Shown here: positions 52,910-62,858 of the stretch, piece after piece
Layout: every line of letters begins with the position of its first letter
Position numbering within the stretch: the first letter of the stretch is position 1
Origin: Paludibacteraceae bacterium
GTDB taxonomy: Bacteria > Bacteroidota > Bacteroidia > Bacteroidales > Paludibacteraceae
Assembly (NCBI GenBank): GCA_905235225.1
Contig: CAJOKE010000018.1
Span: 1 to 64,000, forward strand
Length of the DNA: 64,000 nucleotides
Reading direction: 5' to 3'
Translations under genes and position numbers: made by a program
The notes under the pieces: model-generated
What the model was told of the DNA's origin: nothing
Database searches by the model: none
What the model saw: only the letters and a program-made list of their open reading frames with translations

Positions 52910-54517
52910 ATGTGTAATATGAGAAACATATCAAAGTGTGCCATTCTGTTGGCAGCAGTATTATTCGCCGGTTGCCAAACGCGCGAGTTGAACACGAAAG
53001 TGTCTAACACTACCGGTTGGAATTATTATGACCAAAAGACGACGAATTTTGAAGCCCAAGAGGGCGTCGGCAATGTAAACCCTGTCGGTATGGTAGCCAT
53101 TCAGGGTGGAACATTTACAATAGGTGAGAAGGACGAGTTCCTGACCGCTCCCCGTAACAATTACCACCGCACGCTTACTGTTAGTTCATTTTATATGGAC
53201 AAGTATGAGATTACGACGCTAAACTGGAATGAATATCTGCATTGGTTAGAGGTTGTATTCGGCGAGGCTGCTCCCAATCTGGTAAACAGAGCTCGTCCTG
53301 ACAAAACCGTATGGCGTGAGGATATGGCATATAATGATCCGTATGTGGAGAACTATTTCGACCATCCCGCTTTCTCATTCTACCCTATTGTCGGTGTAAG
53401 TTGGGAACAGGCAATGGCGTACTGCCAATGGCGTACCGACCGTGTAAACGAAATGGCTCTCATTAATGCCGGTGCTATTCAGATTCCTGACTTTGCTTCA
53501 CTTCGTCTGACAGATGACGAGACATACAAGGAAGAGTGGGAAACCCGGACAGGTTACCAAATGGAGGCCATAGAAATCGATAATCCCGAGGATCCGGGAC
53601 AAACGGTTACCATGTACCGCCCCGGTTACGACTACATCCGTGACCGCTTTGTATTCAATACAGAGAAATACCTTGAAGAGGATTCATATGTACCTGAATA
53701 TGGTAAGAATCCGCGCAAGAACTCCTATGGCGAATATCGTAAAGTGAGCCGTGCAGATGGAATTTTCGTTACAGGTTATCGTCTGCCGACCGAGTCAGAA
53801 TGGGAGTTTGCGGCATATGCACCTGTTGCCGGGGAAGACGGTTTGACCATAGAAGGAAAGATATATCCATGGTCAGGTTACCATCCGCGTGACATGAGTA
53901 AAGCCAATGCGGGTAAAATGCAGGCTAACTTTGTTCGTGGTCGTGGCGACATGATGGGTGTCAGCGGCGCACTTAATGACGGATACGTAATTACTGCTCC
54001 TGTGGATGCATTTGCTCCAAATGACTTTGGTCTGTACAATATGGCAGGTAATGTCAATGAATGGGTATTGGATGTTTATCGTGAAACATCCTATCAGGAG
54101 ACTTCCGAATATAACTCCTTCCGCGGTAACATATATATGCATCCGAAGAAAGATCAGGACGGAAAGTTTGTACTTGACTCTGTTGGCTGTTTCGAACTTG
54201 AGTTCTCCAGCGATGATGACCGCCGAGATTTCAAGGACGGTGACTTCGCTTCCATTATTGATACCGATTATCCATTGGATACCGTTGGTATAACCAACTT
54301 GTCAGAGATAAAAGTAGATCCGACAGATGTACTTGCCCCGCATATTACGCGCAATACGCGCGTATATAAAGGTGGCTCATGGCGCGATCGAATCTACTGG
54401 CTCAATCCATCCACACGTCGTTACATGGAGCAGGACAAGAGTTCCAGCACGGTTGGTTTCCGTTGCGCGATGTCCACTTTGGGTGATCAGATTCCGAGTG
54501 CATTCAGTCCGAAATAA
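52910..54517 (+). CDS. gldJ: GldJ-like gliding / type IX secretion lipoprotein
   Basis: 535 residues; starts at 52910 or 52919 are both possible. A lipoprotein signal (CAILLAAVLFAGC) is followed by a formylglycine-generating-enzyme (SUMF1) fold: VAIQGGTFTIGE, YMDKYEITTLNW, GYRLPTESEWEFAA, YNMAGNVNEWVLDVY, VGFRCAMS. A long insert between the two halves matches GldJ rather than GldK/PorK. GldJ is needed for the gliding/T9SS machinery in related bacteria; here it implies a T9SS. The next gene, gcvH, follows by 21 nt. Confidence 0.82.
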   Translation: MCNMRNISKCAILLAAVLFAGCQTRELNTKVSNTTGWNYYDQKTTNFEAQEGVGNVNPVGMVAIQGGTFTIGEKDEFLTAPRNNYHRTLTVSSFYMDKYEITTLNWNEYLHWLEVVFGEAAPNLVNRARPDKTVWREDMAYNDPYVENYFDHPAFSFYPIVGVSWEQAMAYCQWRTDRVNEMALINAGAIQIPDFASLRLTDDETYKEEWETRTGYQMEAIEIDNPEDPGQTVTMYRPGYDYIRDRFVFNTEKYLEEDSYVPEYGKNPRKNSYGEYRKVSRADGIFVTGYRLPTESEWEFAAYAPVAGEDGLTIEGKIYPWSGYHPRDMSKANAGKMQANFVRGRGDMMGVSGALNDGYVITAPVDAFAPNDFGLYNMAGNVNEWVLDVYRETSYQETSEYNSFRGNIYMHPKKDQDGKFVLDSVGCFELEFSSDDDRRDFKDGDFASIIDTDYPLDTVGITNLSEIKVDPTDVLAPHITRNTRVYKGGSWRDRIYWLNPSTRRYMEQDKSSSTVGFRCAMSTLGDQIPSAFSPK

Positions 54518-54538
54518 CAAACAAAATCATAGAATTAT

Positions 54539-54913
54539 ATGAATTTTCCGAGTAATCTTAAATACACCTCTGAACATGAGTGGATTCGTGTTGAGGGTGA
54601 TGAGGCGTATGTCGGCATTACAGACTACGCACAATCCGAATTAGGCGAAATCGTATTCGTTGATGTGGACACCGTAGGTGACACATTGGCTCAAAGCGCA
54701 GTATTCGGTTCTGTAGAAGCCGTTAAAACCGTTAGTGACCTGAATATGCCGGTAGCAGGTGAGGTGCTGGAGTTCAATGAGACATTGAATGACCAACCCG
54801 AGTTGGTAAACAATGATCCATATGGTGAAGGTTGGATGATTAAGATTGCCATCAAAGACAAAGCCGAACTGGACAGTCTGATGGACGCAGCTGCTTACGA
54901 GGCATCGTTATAA
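54539..54913 (+). CDS. gcvH: Glycine cleavage system H protein
   Basis: 124 residues, normal length. Carries the lipoyl arm that shuttles the aminomethyl group between P, T and L proteins. The lipoylated Lys is in [12 protein letters not shown] (about 64). No other gcv genes are in the window. 21 nt after gldJ with no separate promoter seen. Confidence 0.96.
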   Translation: MNFPSNLKYTSEHEWIRVEGDEAYVGITDYAQSELGEIVFVDVDTVGDTLAQSAVFGSVEAVKTVSDLNMPVAGEVLEFNETLNDQPELVNNDPYGEGWMIKIAIKDKAELDSLMDAAAYEASL

Positions 54914-54970
54914 TACAAAACATCTTGGATACGTAATAAGAGTATGTCAGAAACCGAATTGTGACATACT

Positions 54971-55003
54971 GAATGCGAACGAGATGCGAACGAGATGCGA
55001 ACG
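54971..55003. repeat. 11-bp tandem array G (3 units)
   Basis: GAATGCGAACG followed by two copies of AGATGCGAACG. It lies between gcvH and the terminator shared with the convergent DUF4270 gene. Confidence 0.85.
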
Positions 55004-55028
55004 TTAGTAGCAAAAAAGGAGAAAAGAA

Positions 55029-55062
55029 AGTGTGCCAATTGATTTTGGCACACTCTTTTTTT
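55029..55062. terminator. Bidirectional terminator between gcvH and DUF4270
   Basis: A 10-bp perfect stem (AGTGTGCCAA / TTGGCACACT) with loop TTGATT and T-rich sequence on both strands, between two convergent genes. Confidence 0.85.
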
Positions 55063-55087
55063 AGTATAATATGTGTGTGTATTTGGT

Positions 55088-56491
55088 TTAGAATCCGGAA
55101 TAAACGACCTCGATATCCATGGGCTTAAACGGGTTCTTGGCACTATACGTAACCGTTGCAGAAACAGTCTGTTGCTGCTTGATGGAAATAATATACGTAG
55201 TGTTATTGTTAGTCGCCATCACCACATCAACCGGCACCATTAACATACTCAATGTATCAGGATTATTCGTTGAGCGCAGTTGGTTTGTCAACAGTGCCGA
55301 CATGTCGTAGGTATAATAATACTCAGTACTACCGAGTTTATTAGTCCCTTTTGTCAAATCTGCCAACAGCGCACATGTATCAGAGGGAAGCTCGCGTTTT
55401 GTGAAGAAACGGTTCATGGCAGATTCCTTAATTAACAACATCTTGGACGCAGGCTGCGACCAATCATTCCGGTTTAGCACTTTGTCATTCACATTAACGA
55501 CATCGACCTTCACTTTTCCCATATTGACATAGGGACGCTTGCCATCAATTCTTGAATTGATACGTTTTTGTATTTCCGCCATCGGGAATTGGAGACGGGT
55601 ATAAATGTTTGCAGGAGCAACAACGTAGTTAAACAAATCTGTCTTATTTAGCAGGTCGTCAAATATTTCCTTATGATCCTTATACGAAATACAGTTAATT
55701 TGTCTCACTTCGGAATTGGCATAGAACGTCTTTATATCATGAACCACCGTATCCATATCAGCCCCTGCTTTCTTATAAGAAAAAGAATAGTACACCGATA
55801 TATTGACATCCAGAATATTAAGAATTGTACCACTGCCGAACTCAGAAACGATATATACCCCTTTGAATTGTTCATTGAACGCATCTTGTGAAGAGAAATC
55901 CCGGATATCAAAGAATCGCTTGGTAAAGTCATCTGACATTTTGGCACGTATAATCGGATAATAGGTCTGCCTTGCACTTGAGTATAACGAGTCCTTTTTG
56001 CGGGATGCAACAACAATCTTCTCATTTGCCAAAATCTCGGGGGCATCACTGCTGACATAATCATCAGGGTCTATATTGGTCGGATAAGATCGAGCGTAGT
56101 CAAACTTTCCACGGTCAATCTCGTAAGCAGTTATCCCCATCGGACTATTACCATCTCCAAACCACGTGCGGTATGCAAGGCACAGACATACCGAATCCAC
56201 CGTTGCTCCTTCAGGATAATGAAATCCAACCGGACAAGCCAACTGGGTCAAAATATCAGCATGCAGTGTGCCATAATCATTTGCCATCTCTCCTAAAAGG
56301 AAAGAGTCCGGTAAAGACACAATGGAATCGCACATGACCAATGATGAGCCAATCATAAATGTATCAGCTCTAACCAAAATCTCATCGTCTTTCTCTAATA
56401 TTGATCCGCCGGCAGAGGACGCATCATCCTTGCAGGCCGTCAAAAAGACCGCAATAAAAAGTATTATTATGCTAATTTTACGCTGTAGCAT
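55088..56491 (-). CDS. DUF4270 lipoprotein
   Basis: 467 residues with a lipobox (IIILFIAVFLTAC). The body matches DUF4270, a Bacteroidota family of surface or periplasmic lipoproteins without known function. It overlaps the glgA-like gene by 14 nt; the same pair next to panC is seen across the phylum. No catalytic motif visible. Confidence 0.85.
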   Translation of the reverse strand: MLQRKISIIILFIAVFLTACKDDASSAGGSILEKDDEILVRADTFMIGSSLVMCDSIVSLPDSFLLGEMANDYGTLHADILTQLACPVGFHYPEGATVDSVCLCLAYRTWFGDGNSPMGITAYEIDRGKFDYARSYPTNIDPDDYVSSDAPEILANEKIVVASRKKDSLYSSARQTYYPIIRAKMSDDFTKRFFDIRDFSSQDAFNEQFKGVYIVSEFGSGTILNILDVNISVYYSFSYKKAGADMDTVVHDIKTFYANSEVRQINCISYKDHKEIFDDLLNKTDLFNYVVAPANIYTRLQFPMAEIQKRINSRIDGKRPYVNMGKVKVDVVNVNDKVLNRNDWSQPASKMLLIKESAMNRFFTKRELPSDTCALLADLTKGTNKLGSTEYYYTYDMSALLTNQLRSTNNPDTLSMLMVPVDVVMATNNNTTYIISIKQQQTVSATVTYSAKNPFKPMDIEVVYSGF

Positions 56492-57305
56492 TATTATCTA
56501 ACAAGGTTTCGCAAAAATTCCACAAATCGGCTGAATTCTCCCCATTATACGGCATGATCGGCTTACCGCTCGTTTGCGCATAGTTAAGCAAGCGGGGATT
56601 AACCTCGGGGGTAGAAAGCACGATAGCATCCGAATTGTCAATAGCAAGACGCATCAATTCCTCATACCCGACAGAGAAACCGGCAATACTGCGCACATCA
56701 TTAGCAGTTATGCCTTCAATGAGCAGTTTATCGGTAAACCGGGAATTAAATGCCGTTTGATATTCCTTGTCATCTAAAGACAAGACAATCTTCGTATGGG
56801 AGAAGAACGGTGTGTCGGCATAGGCTTTCTTAAGATACAAAGGAGCCAACGCGGAAATCCAACCGGAACAATATATTATATTAGGAGTCCAACGGAGTTT
56901 TTTAACCGTCTCAATAGCACCGCGGGCAAAGAAAATACAGCGTTCGTCATTGTCTGCATATTCCTTTCCGTTTTCGTCCACAACACCCTTCCGTCGTCCA
57001 AAATAATCATCATTGTCAATGAAATAAATCTGGATTCGTGCAGATTGAATACTTGTCACCTTAATAAGTAAGGGATGATCTGCATCATCAATTATCAAAT
57101 TCATACCGGAGAGCCGGATCACTTCATGTAACTGGTTGCGCCGTTCGTTAATTTCGCCGAATTTGGGCATAAAAGTCCGAGTTTCATAACCATGTCCCTG
57201 AAAATATTCCGGTAATTGCCGGTTAAGGAGTCGAATAGGTGTTTCTTCCGCCAAAAAAGGATAGATTTCTTGGGCGAGGAATAAAATACGATTAGGCTCT
57301 TTCAT
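56478..57305 (-). CDS. Glycogen/starch synthase N-terminal domain protein
   Basis: 275 residues. It corresponds to the N-terminal half of a GT5 glycogen synthase (ILFLAQEIYPFLAEETPIRLLNRQLPEYFQGHGY at the start, IIYCSGWISALAPLYLK in the HxWHT position) but lacks the second GT-B domain that carries most ADP-glucose contacts. Whether it is a catalytic or a regulatory paralogue is unknown. Divergent from panC. Confidence 0.8.
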   Translation of the reverse strand: MKEPNRILFLAQEIYPFLAEETPIRLLNRQLPEYFQGHGYETRTFMPKFGEINERRNQLHEVIRLSGMNLIIDDADHPLLIKVTSIQSARIQIYFIDNDDYFGRRKGVVDENGKEYADNDERCIFFARGAIETVKKLRWTPNIIYCSGWISALAPLYLKKAYADTPFFSHTKIVLSLDDKEYQTAFNSRFTDKLLIEGITANDVRSIAGFSVGYEELMRLAIDNSDAIVLSTPEVNPRLLNYAQTSGKPIMPYNGENSADLWNFCETLLDNNATA

Positions 57306-57341
57306 AAGTAGTTGCTTTAATGAGAAAACAATATCTCACGG

Positions 57342-57349
57342 CAAAATTA
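57342..57349 (-). promoter_or_regulatory. -7 box of the glgA-like/DUF4270 operon
   Basis: Minus strand TAATTTTG, 37 nt before the start codon. No clear TTTG at the -33 position. Confidence 0.5.
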
Positions 57350-57389
57350 CAAAAAAAAATCCGCATTTGCACTATTTTTTACTCTTTTT

Positions 57390-57420
57390 TTTGTTTTTCC
57401 GTATATTTTTTGTAATTTTG
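57390..57420 (+). promoter_or_regulatory. panC promoter
   Basis: TTTG (57390-57393), 19 nt, TAATTTTG (57413-57420). Confidence 0.8.
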
Positions 57421-57451
57421 CGCGTTTTTTTGGACATGTTGATATAAAAAT

Positions 57452-58306
57452 ATGCAAATTATTGAAACAAAAGAAGAGTTGCGCCGTCAAGTGGCGGCAT
57501 GCAAACGCCAAGGTAAAACAATTGGTTTAGTACCTACAATGGGAGCACTCCATCAAGGACACGCTTCCTTAGTACGCCGTTCGGTCAGCGAAAACGATGT
57601 TTGCTTCGTTTCGGTTTTTGTCAATCCGACGCAGTTTAACAACAAAGAGGATTTGGCAAAATATCCACGCAATCTGTCACGCGATGCCAAATTATTAGAA
57701 TCATTAGGTTGCCAGTTCGTTTTAGCACCCACTCCGGAAGAAATGTATTCCGCAGAAGAAATGAATACAACGTTTGAGTATGATTTCGAGGGTTTGGACA
57801 AGATTATGGAAGGCAAAATGCGCCCCGGACATTTTAACGGTGTAGTACAAGTAGTCAGCCGCCTGTTCTATCTTGTACAACCGACAAGAGCCTATTTCGG
57901 AGAAAAAGACTATCAGCAATTAGCCATTATTCACCAAATGGTTGAACGATCCAAATTAAAAGACACATTTGGTGACTTACAGATTATTGATTGCCCTATT
58001 GTACGGCAAGCAGACGGTCTTGCCTTATCCAGCCGGAATGAGCGTTTGTCAAGTATTGAAAAAAAGACAGCAACCAATATATATAAGGTACTATCTGAAT
58101 CGGTGAAATCGGCAAAAAGTGCAACTGTCGAACAAGTTCAACGTCAAGTAATTGATGCCATAAATGCCATTGACGGTTTAGAAGTCGAATACTTCGAGAT
58201 TGTAGATCAGACAACACTCCTTCCGACAAAAGATTTCTCACATGCAATCGGCTGCATCACTGTATATTGCGGTCCCGTCCGATTGATTGACAACATCAAA
58301 TATTAG
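57452..58306 (+). CDS. panC: Pantothenate synthetase
   Basis: 284 residues. Joins pantoate and beta-alanine with ATP. VPTMGALHQGHASLVRR (HxGH motif), FVNPTQFNNKEDL and the KMSKS-like SSRNERLS are intact. Followed by pdxB after 11 nt. The usual companion panD is not in the window. Confidence 0.96.
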   Translation: MQIIETKEELRRQVAACKRQGKTIGLVPTMGALHQGHASLVRRSVSENDVCFVSVFVNPTQFNNKEDLAKYPRNLSRDAKLLESLGCQFVLAPTPEEMYSAEEMNTTFEYDFEGLDKIMEGKMRPGHFNGVVQVVSRLFYLVQPTRAYFGEKDYQQLAIIHQMVERSKLKDTFGDLQIIDCPIVRQADGLALSSRNERLSSIEKKTATNIYKVLSESVKSAKSATVEQVQRQVIDAINAIDGLEVEYFEIVDQTTLLPTKDFSHAIGCITVYCGPVRLIDNIKY

Positions 58307-58317
58307 TATTCCCTGAC

Positions 58318-59262
58318 ATGCGTGTCCTCATCGACGAAAATATTCCTTACTTAAAAGATGCGTTGGAGCAGGTAGCAACGGTAATACCGATGAAACCGGA
58401 AGAAATCACACCAACTGCAGTACATAATGCTGACGCATTGCTTGTCAGGACACGCACAAAAATAAATCGTGATTTATTAGAGGGCAGTTCCGTTCAATTT
58501 ATTGCAACAGCTACAATCGGCTACGATCACATAGACACCCAATATTGTGAAAAAGCAGGAATCCAATGGGTGTCCTGTCCGGGATGCAATGCCCAAGCCG
58601 TCTGTGACTATGTTGAAGAAGTATTGAACCATTTTGAGGCAAAGGGTACATTAGGAGTCATCGGAGTTGGACATATCGGTTCATTAGTGGCAAAAATGGC
58701 AGCCGGAAAAGGGATGAAGGTTTTATTGAATGACCCCCCTAAAGGAATCGGTGTAACCATCGATGAAATCGAAAGAAATTGTGATTTTATTACCTTTCAT
58801 ACTCCATTGACATACTCCCCGAATCCAAATCGAACCTATCATCTTTGCGATACAGATTTTCTTACGCATTGCAAATCAGAAGCCGTCATAATAAATGCTG
58901 CACGCGGCGGTATCGTGGACGAATATGCCTTACTGAAGAGCGGTCACCGTTGTGCTATTGATTGTTGGGAAAATGAACCGGATGTGAACAAGGAACTATT
59001 ACTTTCGCCTCGCACCATTTTAGCCTCATATCATATTGCAGGATACTCTTTAGAGGGCAAATTAAACGCTTCACAAATGTGTTTGGACGCTTTTTGCAAA
59101 CATTTTGGGCTACCGGCTTTGGTAATTGAAAAAAAATTACTACTTTTGCAGGCTGAAACAAAAGGGGATAGTAAAAAGGGATGGTTAAAGCGTATAAGCG
59201 ACACCTTTAAAGCGAATCCGAATTCTTTTGAACAACTACGTAAACAATATAAATTAAGATAA
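58318..59262 (+). CDS. pdxB: Erythronate-4-phosphate dehydrogenase
   Basis: 314 residues, D-2-hydroxyacid dehydrogenase family. NAD-binding [21 protein letters not shown] (about 114-134) and the catalytic Arg in [10 protein letters not shown], Glu in CWENEP and His in [10 protein letters not shown] are visible; the last motif is specific for PdxB. Acts in pyridoxal phosphate synthesis. Shorter than the about 380-residue enterobacterial enzyme, mainly in the C-terminal dimer domain. Stop overlaps the proS start as TAATG. Confidence 0.9.
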   Translation: MRVLIDENIPYLKDALEQVATVIPMKPEEITPTAVHNADALLVRTRTKINRDLLEGSSVQFIATATIGYDHIDTQYCEKAGIQWVSCPGCNAQAVCDYVEEVLNHFEAKGTLGVIGVGHIGSLVAKMAAGKGMKVLLNDPPKGIGVTIDEIERNCDFITFHTPLTYSPNPNRTYHLCDTDFLTHCKSEAVIINAARGGIVDEYALLKSGHRCAIDCWENEPDVNKELLLSPRTILASYHIAGYSLEGKLNASQMCLDAFCKHFGLPALVIEKKLLLLQAETKGDSKKGWLKRISDTFKANPNSFEQLRKQYKLR

Positions 59263-60752
59263 TGGCAAACTTTCAGAAACTAACCTCTCGTTCAGAGGAT
59301 TATTCCAAGTGGTACAATGAATTAGTAGTTAAAGCCGACTTGGCGGAACAATCTGCAGTCCGCGGATGTATGGTTATTAAACCTTACGGATATGCGATAT
59401 GGGAAACCATTCAGCATGAATTAGATCGCCGATTCAAGGAACAGGGCGTCAAGAACGCATATTTCCCTTTGCTGATTCCCAAATCTTTCCTGAGTCGTGA
59501 AGCGGAACACGTAGAAGGCTTTGCCAAAGAGTGTGCAGTTGTCACCCACCACCGTTTGATGAATGACCCGAATGGCAAAGGTGTTGTCGTTGATCCGAAT
59601 GCCAAATTGGAAGAGGAATTGATTATTCGTCCGACTTCCGAAACAATTATCTGGTCCACCTACAAGAACTGGATTTCATCCTACCGCGACCTGCCCATCC
59701 TTTGTAATCAATGGTGCAATGTGATGCGTTGGGAAATGCGTACACGCCTGTTCTTACGAACCGCCGAATTCCTTTGGCAAGAAGGACATACAGCACACGC
59801 GACTAAAGAGGAAGCAGAAGATTATGCCCGCAAGATGTTAGATGTGTATGCTGATTTTGTCGAAAACGTAATGGCAATTCCTGTTGTAAAAGGAGTTAAA
59901 TCACCTAACGAGCGTTTTGCCGGTGCGCTAAACACCTATTGCATTGAAGCCATGATGCAGGACGGAAAAGCATTACAAGCAGGAACATCGCATTTCCTCG
60001 GGCAAAACTTTGCCAAATCCTTCGATGTCCAGTTCTTGAGCAAAGAGAACAAGTATGAGTATGTTTGGGCTACCTCATGGGGAGTTTCTACTCGTTTGAT
60101 GGGTGCCTTGATTATGACACACTCCGATGACAACGGTCTTGTTCTCCCCCCGCATCTTGCTCCGATTCAGATTGTACTTGTACCGATTTACAAGACAGAA
60201 GAACAATTAAATGCCATTCTTGATCGCATGAACCCTGTTCTTGACAACCTCAAGAAAGCCGGTGTACGTATCAAAGTGGATACAACGGATAAATATACTC
60301 CGGGATACAAGTTTGCCGATTATGAACTCAAAGGAGTACCTGTTCGTTTAGCTATGGGTGGTAGAGATTTGGAGAACGGAACCATTGAAGTGGCTCGACG
60401 TGACACCCTGACAAAAGAAACCGTCACTCTCGATGGAATCGAAGAAAAACTGCTGTCCCTGCTTGAGGAAATACAAAAGAATTGCTATGACAAAGCACTC
60501 CGTTACCGCATTGCCAATACCCGTGAGTGCAATAGCTATGAGGAATTCAAAGAGGAGATAAAGAAAGGCGGATTCCTTCTCTGCCATTGGGATGGTACTC
60601 CCGAAACGGAAGAACGCATAAAGGAAGAAACAAAAGCAACGATTCGCTGTATTCCGTTAGAGGCACTTCCCGGCTACAAAGAAGAACCGGGCGTATGTAT
60701 GGTTACCGGCAAACCTTCACCACGCCGCGTTGTATTTGCAATTGCTTATTAA
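59262..60752 (+). CDS. proS: Prolyl-tRNA synthetase, archaeal/eukaryal type
   Basis: 496 residues without the editing INS domain, so the type 3 (archaeal-like) ProRS common in Bacteroidota. Class II motifs: [57 protein letters not shown], and [19 protein letters not shown]. Overlaps pdxB by 1 nt. Confidence 0.97.
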   Translation: MANFQKLTSRSEDYSKWYNELVVKADLAEQSAVRGCMVIKPYGYAIWETIQHELDRRFKEQGVKNAYFPLLIPKSFLSREAEHVEGFAKECAVVTHHRLMNDPNGKGVVVDPNAKLEEELIIRPTSETIIWSTYKNWISSYRDLPILCNQWCNVMRWEMRTRLFLRTAEFLWQEGHTAHATKEEAEDYARKMLDVYADFVENVMAIPVVKGVKSPNERFAGALNTYCIEAMMQDGKALQAGTSHFLGQNFAKSFDVQFLSKENKYEYVWATSWGVSTRLMGALIMTHSDDNGLVLPPHLAPIQIVLVPIYKTEEQLNAILDRMNPVLDNLKKAGVRIKVDTTDKYTPGYKFADYELKGVPVRLAMGGRDLENGTIEVARRDTLTKETVTLDGIEEKLLSLLEEIQKNCYDKALRYRIANTRECNSYEEFKEEIKKGGFLLCHWDGTPETEERIKEETKATIRCIPLEALPGYKEEPGVCMVTGKPSPRRVVFAIAY

Positions 60753-60782
60753 GGCACAGTTTTTGCATGTAGCAGTCTAACC

Positions 60783-61364
60783 ATGCGCAAACTGCTATCA
60801 ATCATACTATTAATTATGGCAGCGAGCTTTATGCCCGCTGCCGCTGCATTGTCTGATTCCATTCCGATGTTGGTTCAAGGAAATGATACATTCTACCTTG
60901 CCTTCTTACGGGATGTATATGTTTACCCTCCTTTGAAATTCAACAGCAAGAAACAGGAACGTTTCTATTGGAAAACTGTTCGCGATGTCAAAAAAACGCT
61001 CCCGTATGCCAAATCAATTACAAAAGACATGGCTTATGCAGATGCAGAATTGGCTAAATTGACTACAGACAAGGAGCGACGCCAATGGTGGCGAAAATAT
61101 GAGCGTTACCTCTTCAAAAAATACGAAAAAGACTTCCGAGGCATGTACGCATCTCAAGGCAGAATGCTAATGAAACTAATGGACAGGGAGTCTGATCACA
61201 CCAGTTATGAGTTAATCAAACAATACCGCGGTAAGGCTGCTGCTGATTTTTGGCAATTTGTTGCCAAATTGTTCAAGAATGACCTTAAAGAAGGATATGA
61301 CGGTAATGACAAGGACCGCATCATCGAGCGGGTCATCACATTGGTGGAAGCCGGACAATTATAG
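60783..61364 (+). CDS. DUF4294 family exported protein
   Basis: 193 residues with a signal peptide (LSIILLIMAASFMPAAAALS). The body (LRDVYVYPPLKFNSKKQERFYW) fits DUF4294, found in Bacteroidota with unknown function; it is rich in Lys, Arg and Tyr. 30 nt after proS, and its last 6 nt overlap the convergent RNase R-like gene. Confidence 0.83.
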   Translation: MRKLLSIILLIMAASFMPAAAALSDSIPMLVQGNDTFYLAFLRDVYVYPPLKFNSKKQERFYWKTVRDVKKTLPYAKSITKDMAYADAELAKLTTDKERRQWWRKYERYLFKKYEKDFRGMYASQGRMLMKLMDRESDHTSYELIKQYRGKAAADFWQFVAKLFKNDLKEGYDGNDKDRIIERVITLVEAGQL

Positions 61365-62705
61365 GATGTCCGCCAATCGGAGATCAATTTGATGCCGCTC
61401 TATATCTGCTCTGACCACAAGGACTTTTAACTTATCGCCGATAGTAAACGTCTTGCCGCTTTGTTCACCGATAAGCCGATAGTTCTTCTCATCATAAAAC
61501 ATATAATCACCTTTGACAAGGTCTGTGATATGAATCAATCCTTCACAGCGGTTTCCCTCTAACTGAACGAACACTCCGAATTCTGTTACACTGACAATCG
61601 TCCCGACAAACTCTTCGCCGAGATGATCATGCATCCAGATGGTCTGCATAACCGAATCACGTTCTTCCATTTGGGCGTTCTGCTCCATCGCAGAACAATG
61701 CTCACATGCTTCTTCAAGGTCACGATGCACATTATTCTGGTAGGATTTGGTACGCTCACCCAATATAACTTGCGCCACTAAACGGTGTACCATCATGTCG
61801 GGATACCGGCGGATAGGTGATGTGAAATGGGTATAATAATCAAAAGCCAACCCGTAATGCCCTATATTTTTTGTGGAATATACAGCTTTGGCCATGGCCC
61901 GGATTGTGAGCAACTCTATAACTGAAGGTAAAACACGGTCACCCATTTTTCGTTTGAAGGCAGCCAACTTGCCCAGCTTTTCATAGTCAGGTTTATCATG
62001 AACACGATAGACAAACTCATGCCCCCTGCGTCCCATCTCCGTCGCAATAGTTCGGTTGGCAAGCAACATAAACTCCTCTATCAAATGGTGCGCATCATTT
62101 GATTGCTCAAAATAAATATCTGTCGGATGACCGTTTTCATCAAGGCGGAAGCGTACTTCATCCTGCTCTAATGCCAATGCTCCGGCATCCATCCTCGCCT
62201 GCCGCATTTTCTTTGCCAAGTCATTCAATGCGAATATTATATCCGATATAGGATGTGCCTGACGGCCGTTCATAATATCCCATACTTCATCATAATTGAA
62301 CCGATAGTCACTACGGATAACGGTGCGGCATACCTTATACTTGAGAACTTGCGCCTCGGAATCCATAGTAAATATCACCGACATACATAATTTGTCTTCA
62401 TTGGGACGAAGTGAACACAAGTCATTACACAACTCCTCCGGTAACATTGGTGCCACATGGTCAACGTAATAAATACTGGTACCACGTTCATAGGCTTCGT
62501 TATCAATATCATCGCCAGGATGAACATAATGTGTCACATCGGCAATATGTACACCGATAAGAAAAGTTCCGTCATCTTGTTTTCTAAAGGACAAGGCATC
62601 GTCAAAGTCCTTGGCGTCTGCCGGATCTATGGTGAACGTCAACTCATCGCGCATATCACGACGACGGACAATTTCATCCTTTAAATTGGCTTCTCGAATG
62701 AGCAT
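61359..62705 (-). CDS. RNase R-type exoribonuclease lacking the N-terminal cold-shock domains
   Basis: 448 residues. The RNB catalytic domain starts almost at once (FTIDPADAKDFDDALS, about 24-39, with the metal-binding Asp residues) and the C-terminal S1 domain (EEFVGTIVSVTEFGVFVQLEG) is present. Full RNase R in this phylum is about 710-720 residues; the first about 260, holding the two cold-shock domains, are absent. The start at 62705 lies 26 nt below a good promoter, so this is a complete short gene and not an annotation slip. Degrades RNA 3' to 5'; loss of the domains should affect structured-RNA handling. Confidence 0.85.
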   Translation of the reverse strand: MLIREANLKDEIVRRRDMRDELTFTIDPADAKDFDDALSFRKQDDGTFLIGVHIADVTHYVHPGDDIDNEAYERGTSIYYVDHVAPMLPEELCNDLCSLRPNEDKLCMSVIFTMDSEAQVLKYKVCRTVIRSDYRFNYDEVWDIMNGRQAHPISDIIFALNDLAKKMRQARMDAGALALEQDEVRFRLDENGHPTDIYFEQSNDAHHLIEEFMLLANRTIATEMGRRGHEFVYRVHDKPDYEKLGKLAAFKRKMGDRVLPSVIELLTIRAMAKAVYSTKNIGHYGLAFDYYTHFTSPIRRYPDMMVHRLVAQVILGERTKSYQNNVHRDLEEACEHCSAMEQNAQMEERDSVMQTIWMHDHLGEEFVGTIVSVTEFGVFVQLEGNRCEGLIHITDLVKGDYMFYDEKNYRLIGEQSGKTFTIGDKLKVLVVRADIERHQIDLRLADIL

Positions 62706-62730
62706 AACACTATAATTTCCAAATTCCGTG

Positions 62731-62762
62731 CAAAGATAATACATTTTCACCACATACACAAA
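62731..62762 (-). promoter_or_regulatory. Promoter of the short RNase R gene
   Basis: Minus strand TTTG (62759-62762), 20 nt, TATCTTTG (62731-62738). It supports translation starting at 62705. Confidence 0.8.
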
Positions 62763-62858
62763 TATGCCCGGACTTTTCCTGCATATTGGCTCCAAATTAC
62801 AATGTACACGCAAAAAAAAGATAAAAATGACTACAAAAATGTTTTTTTCAGGCAAAAT

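Noticed and set aside
25-55003. The tandem arrays as CRISPR arrays
   Set aside because: Units are 11 bp and abut with no spacers, and there are no cas genes in the window.
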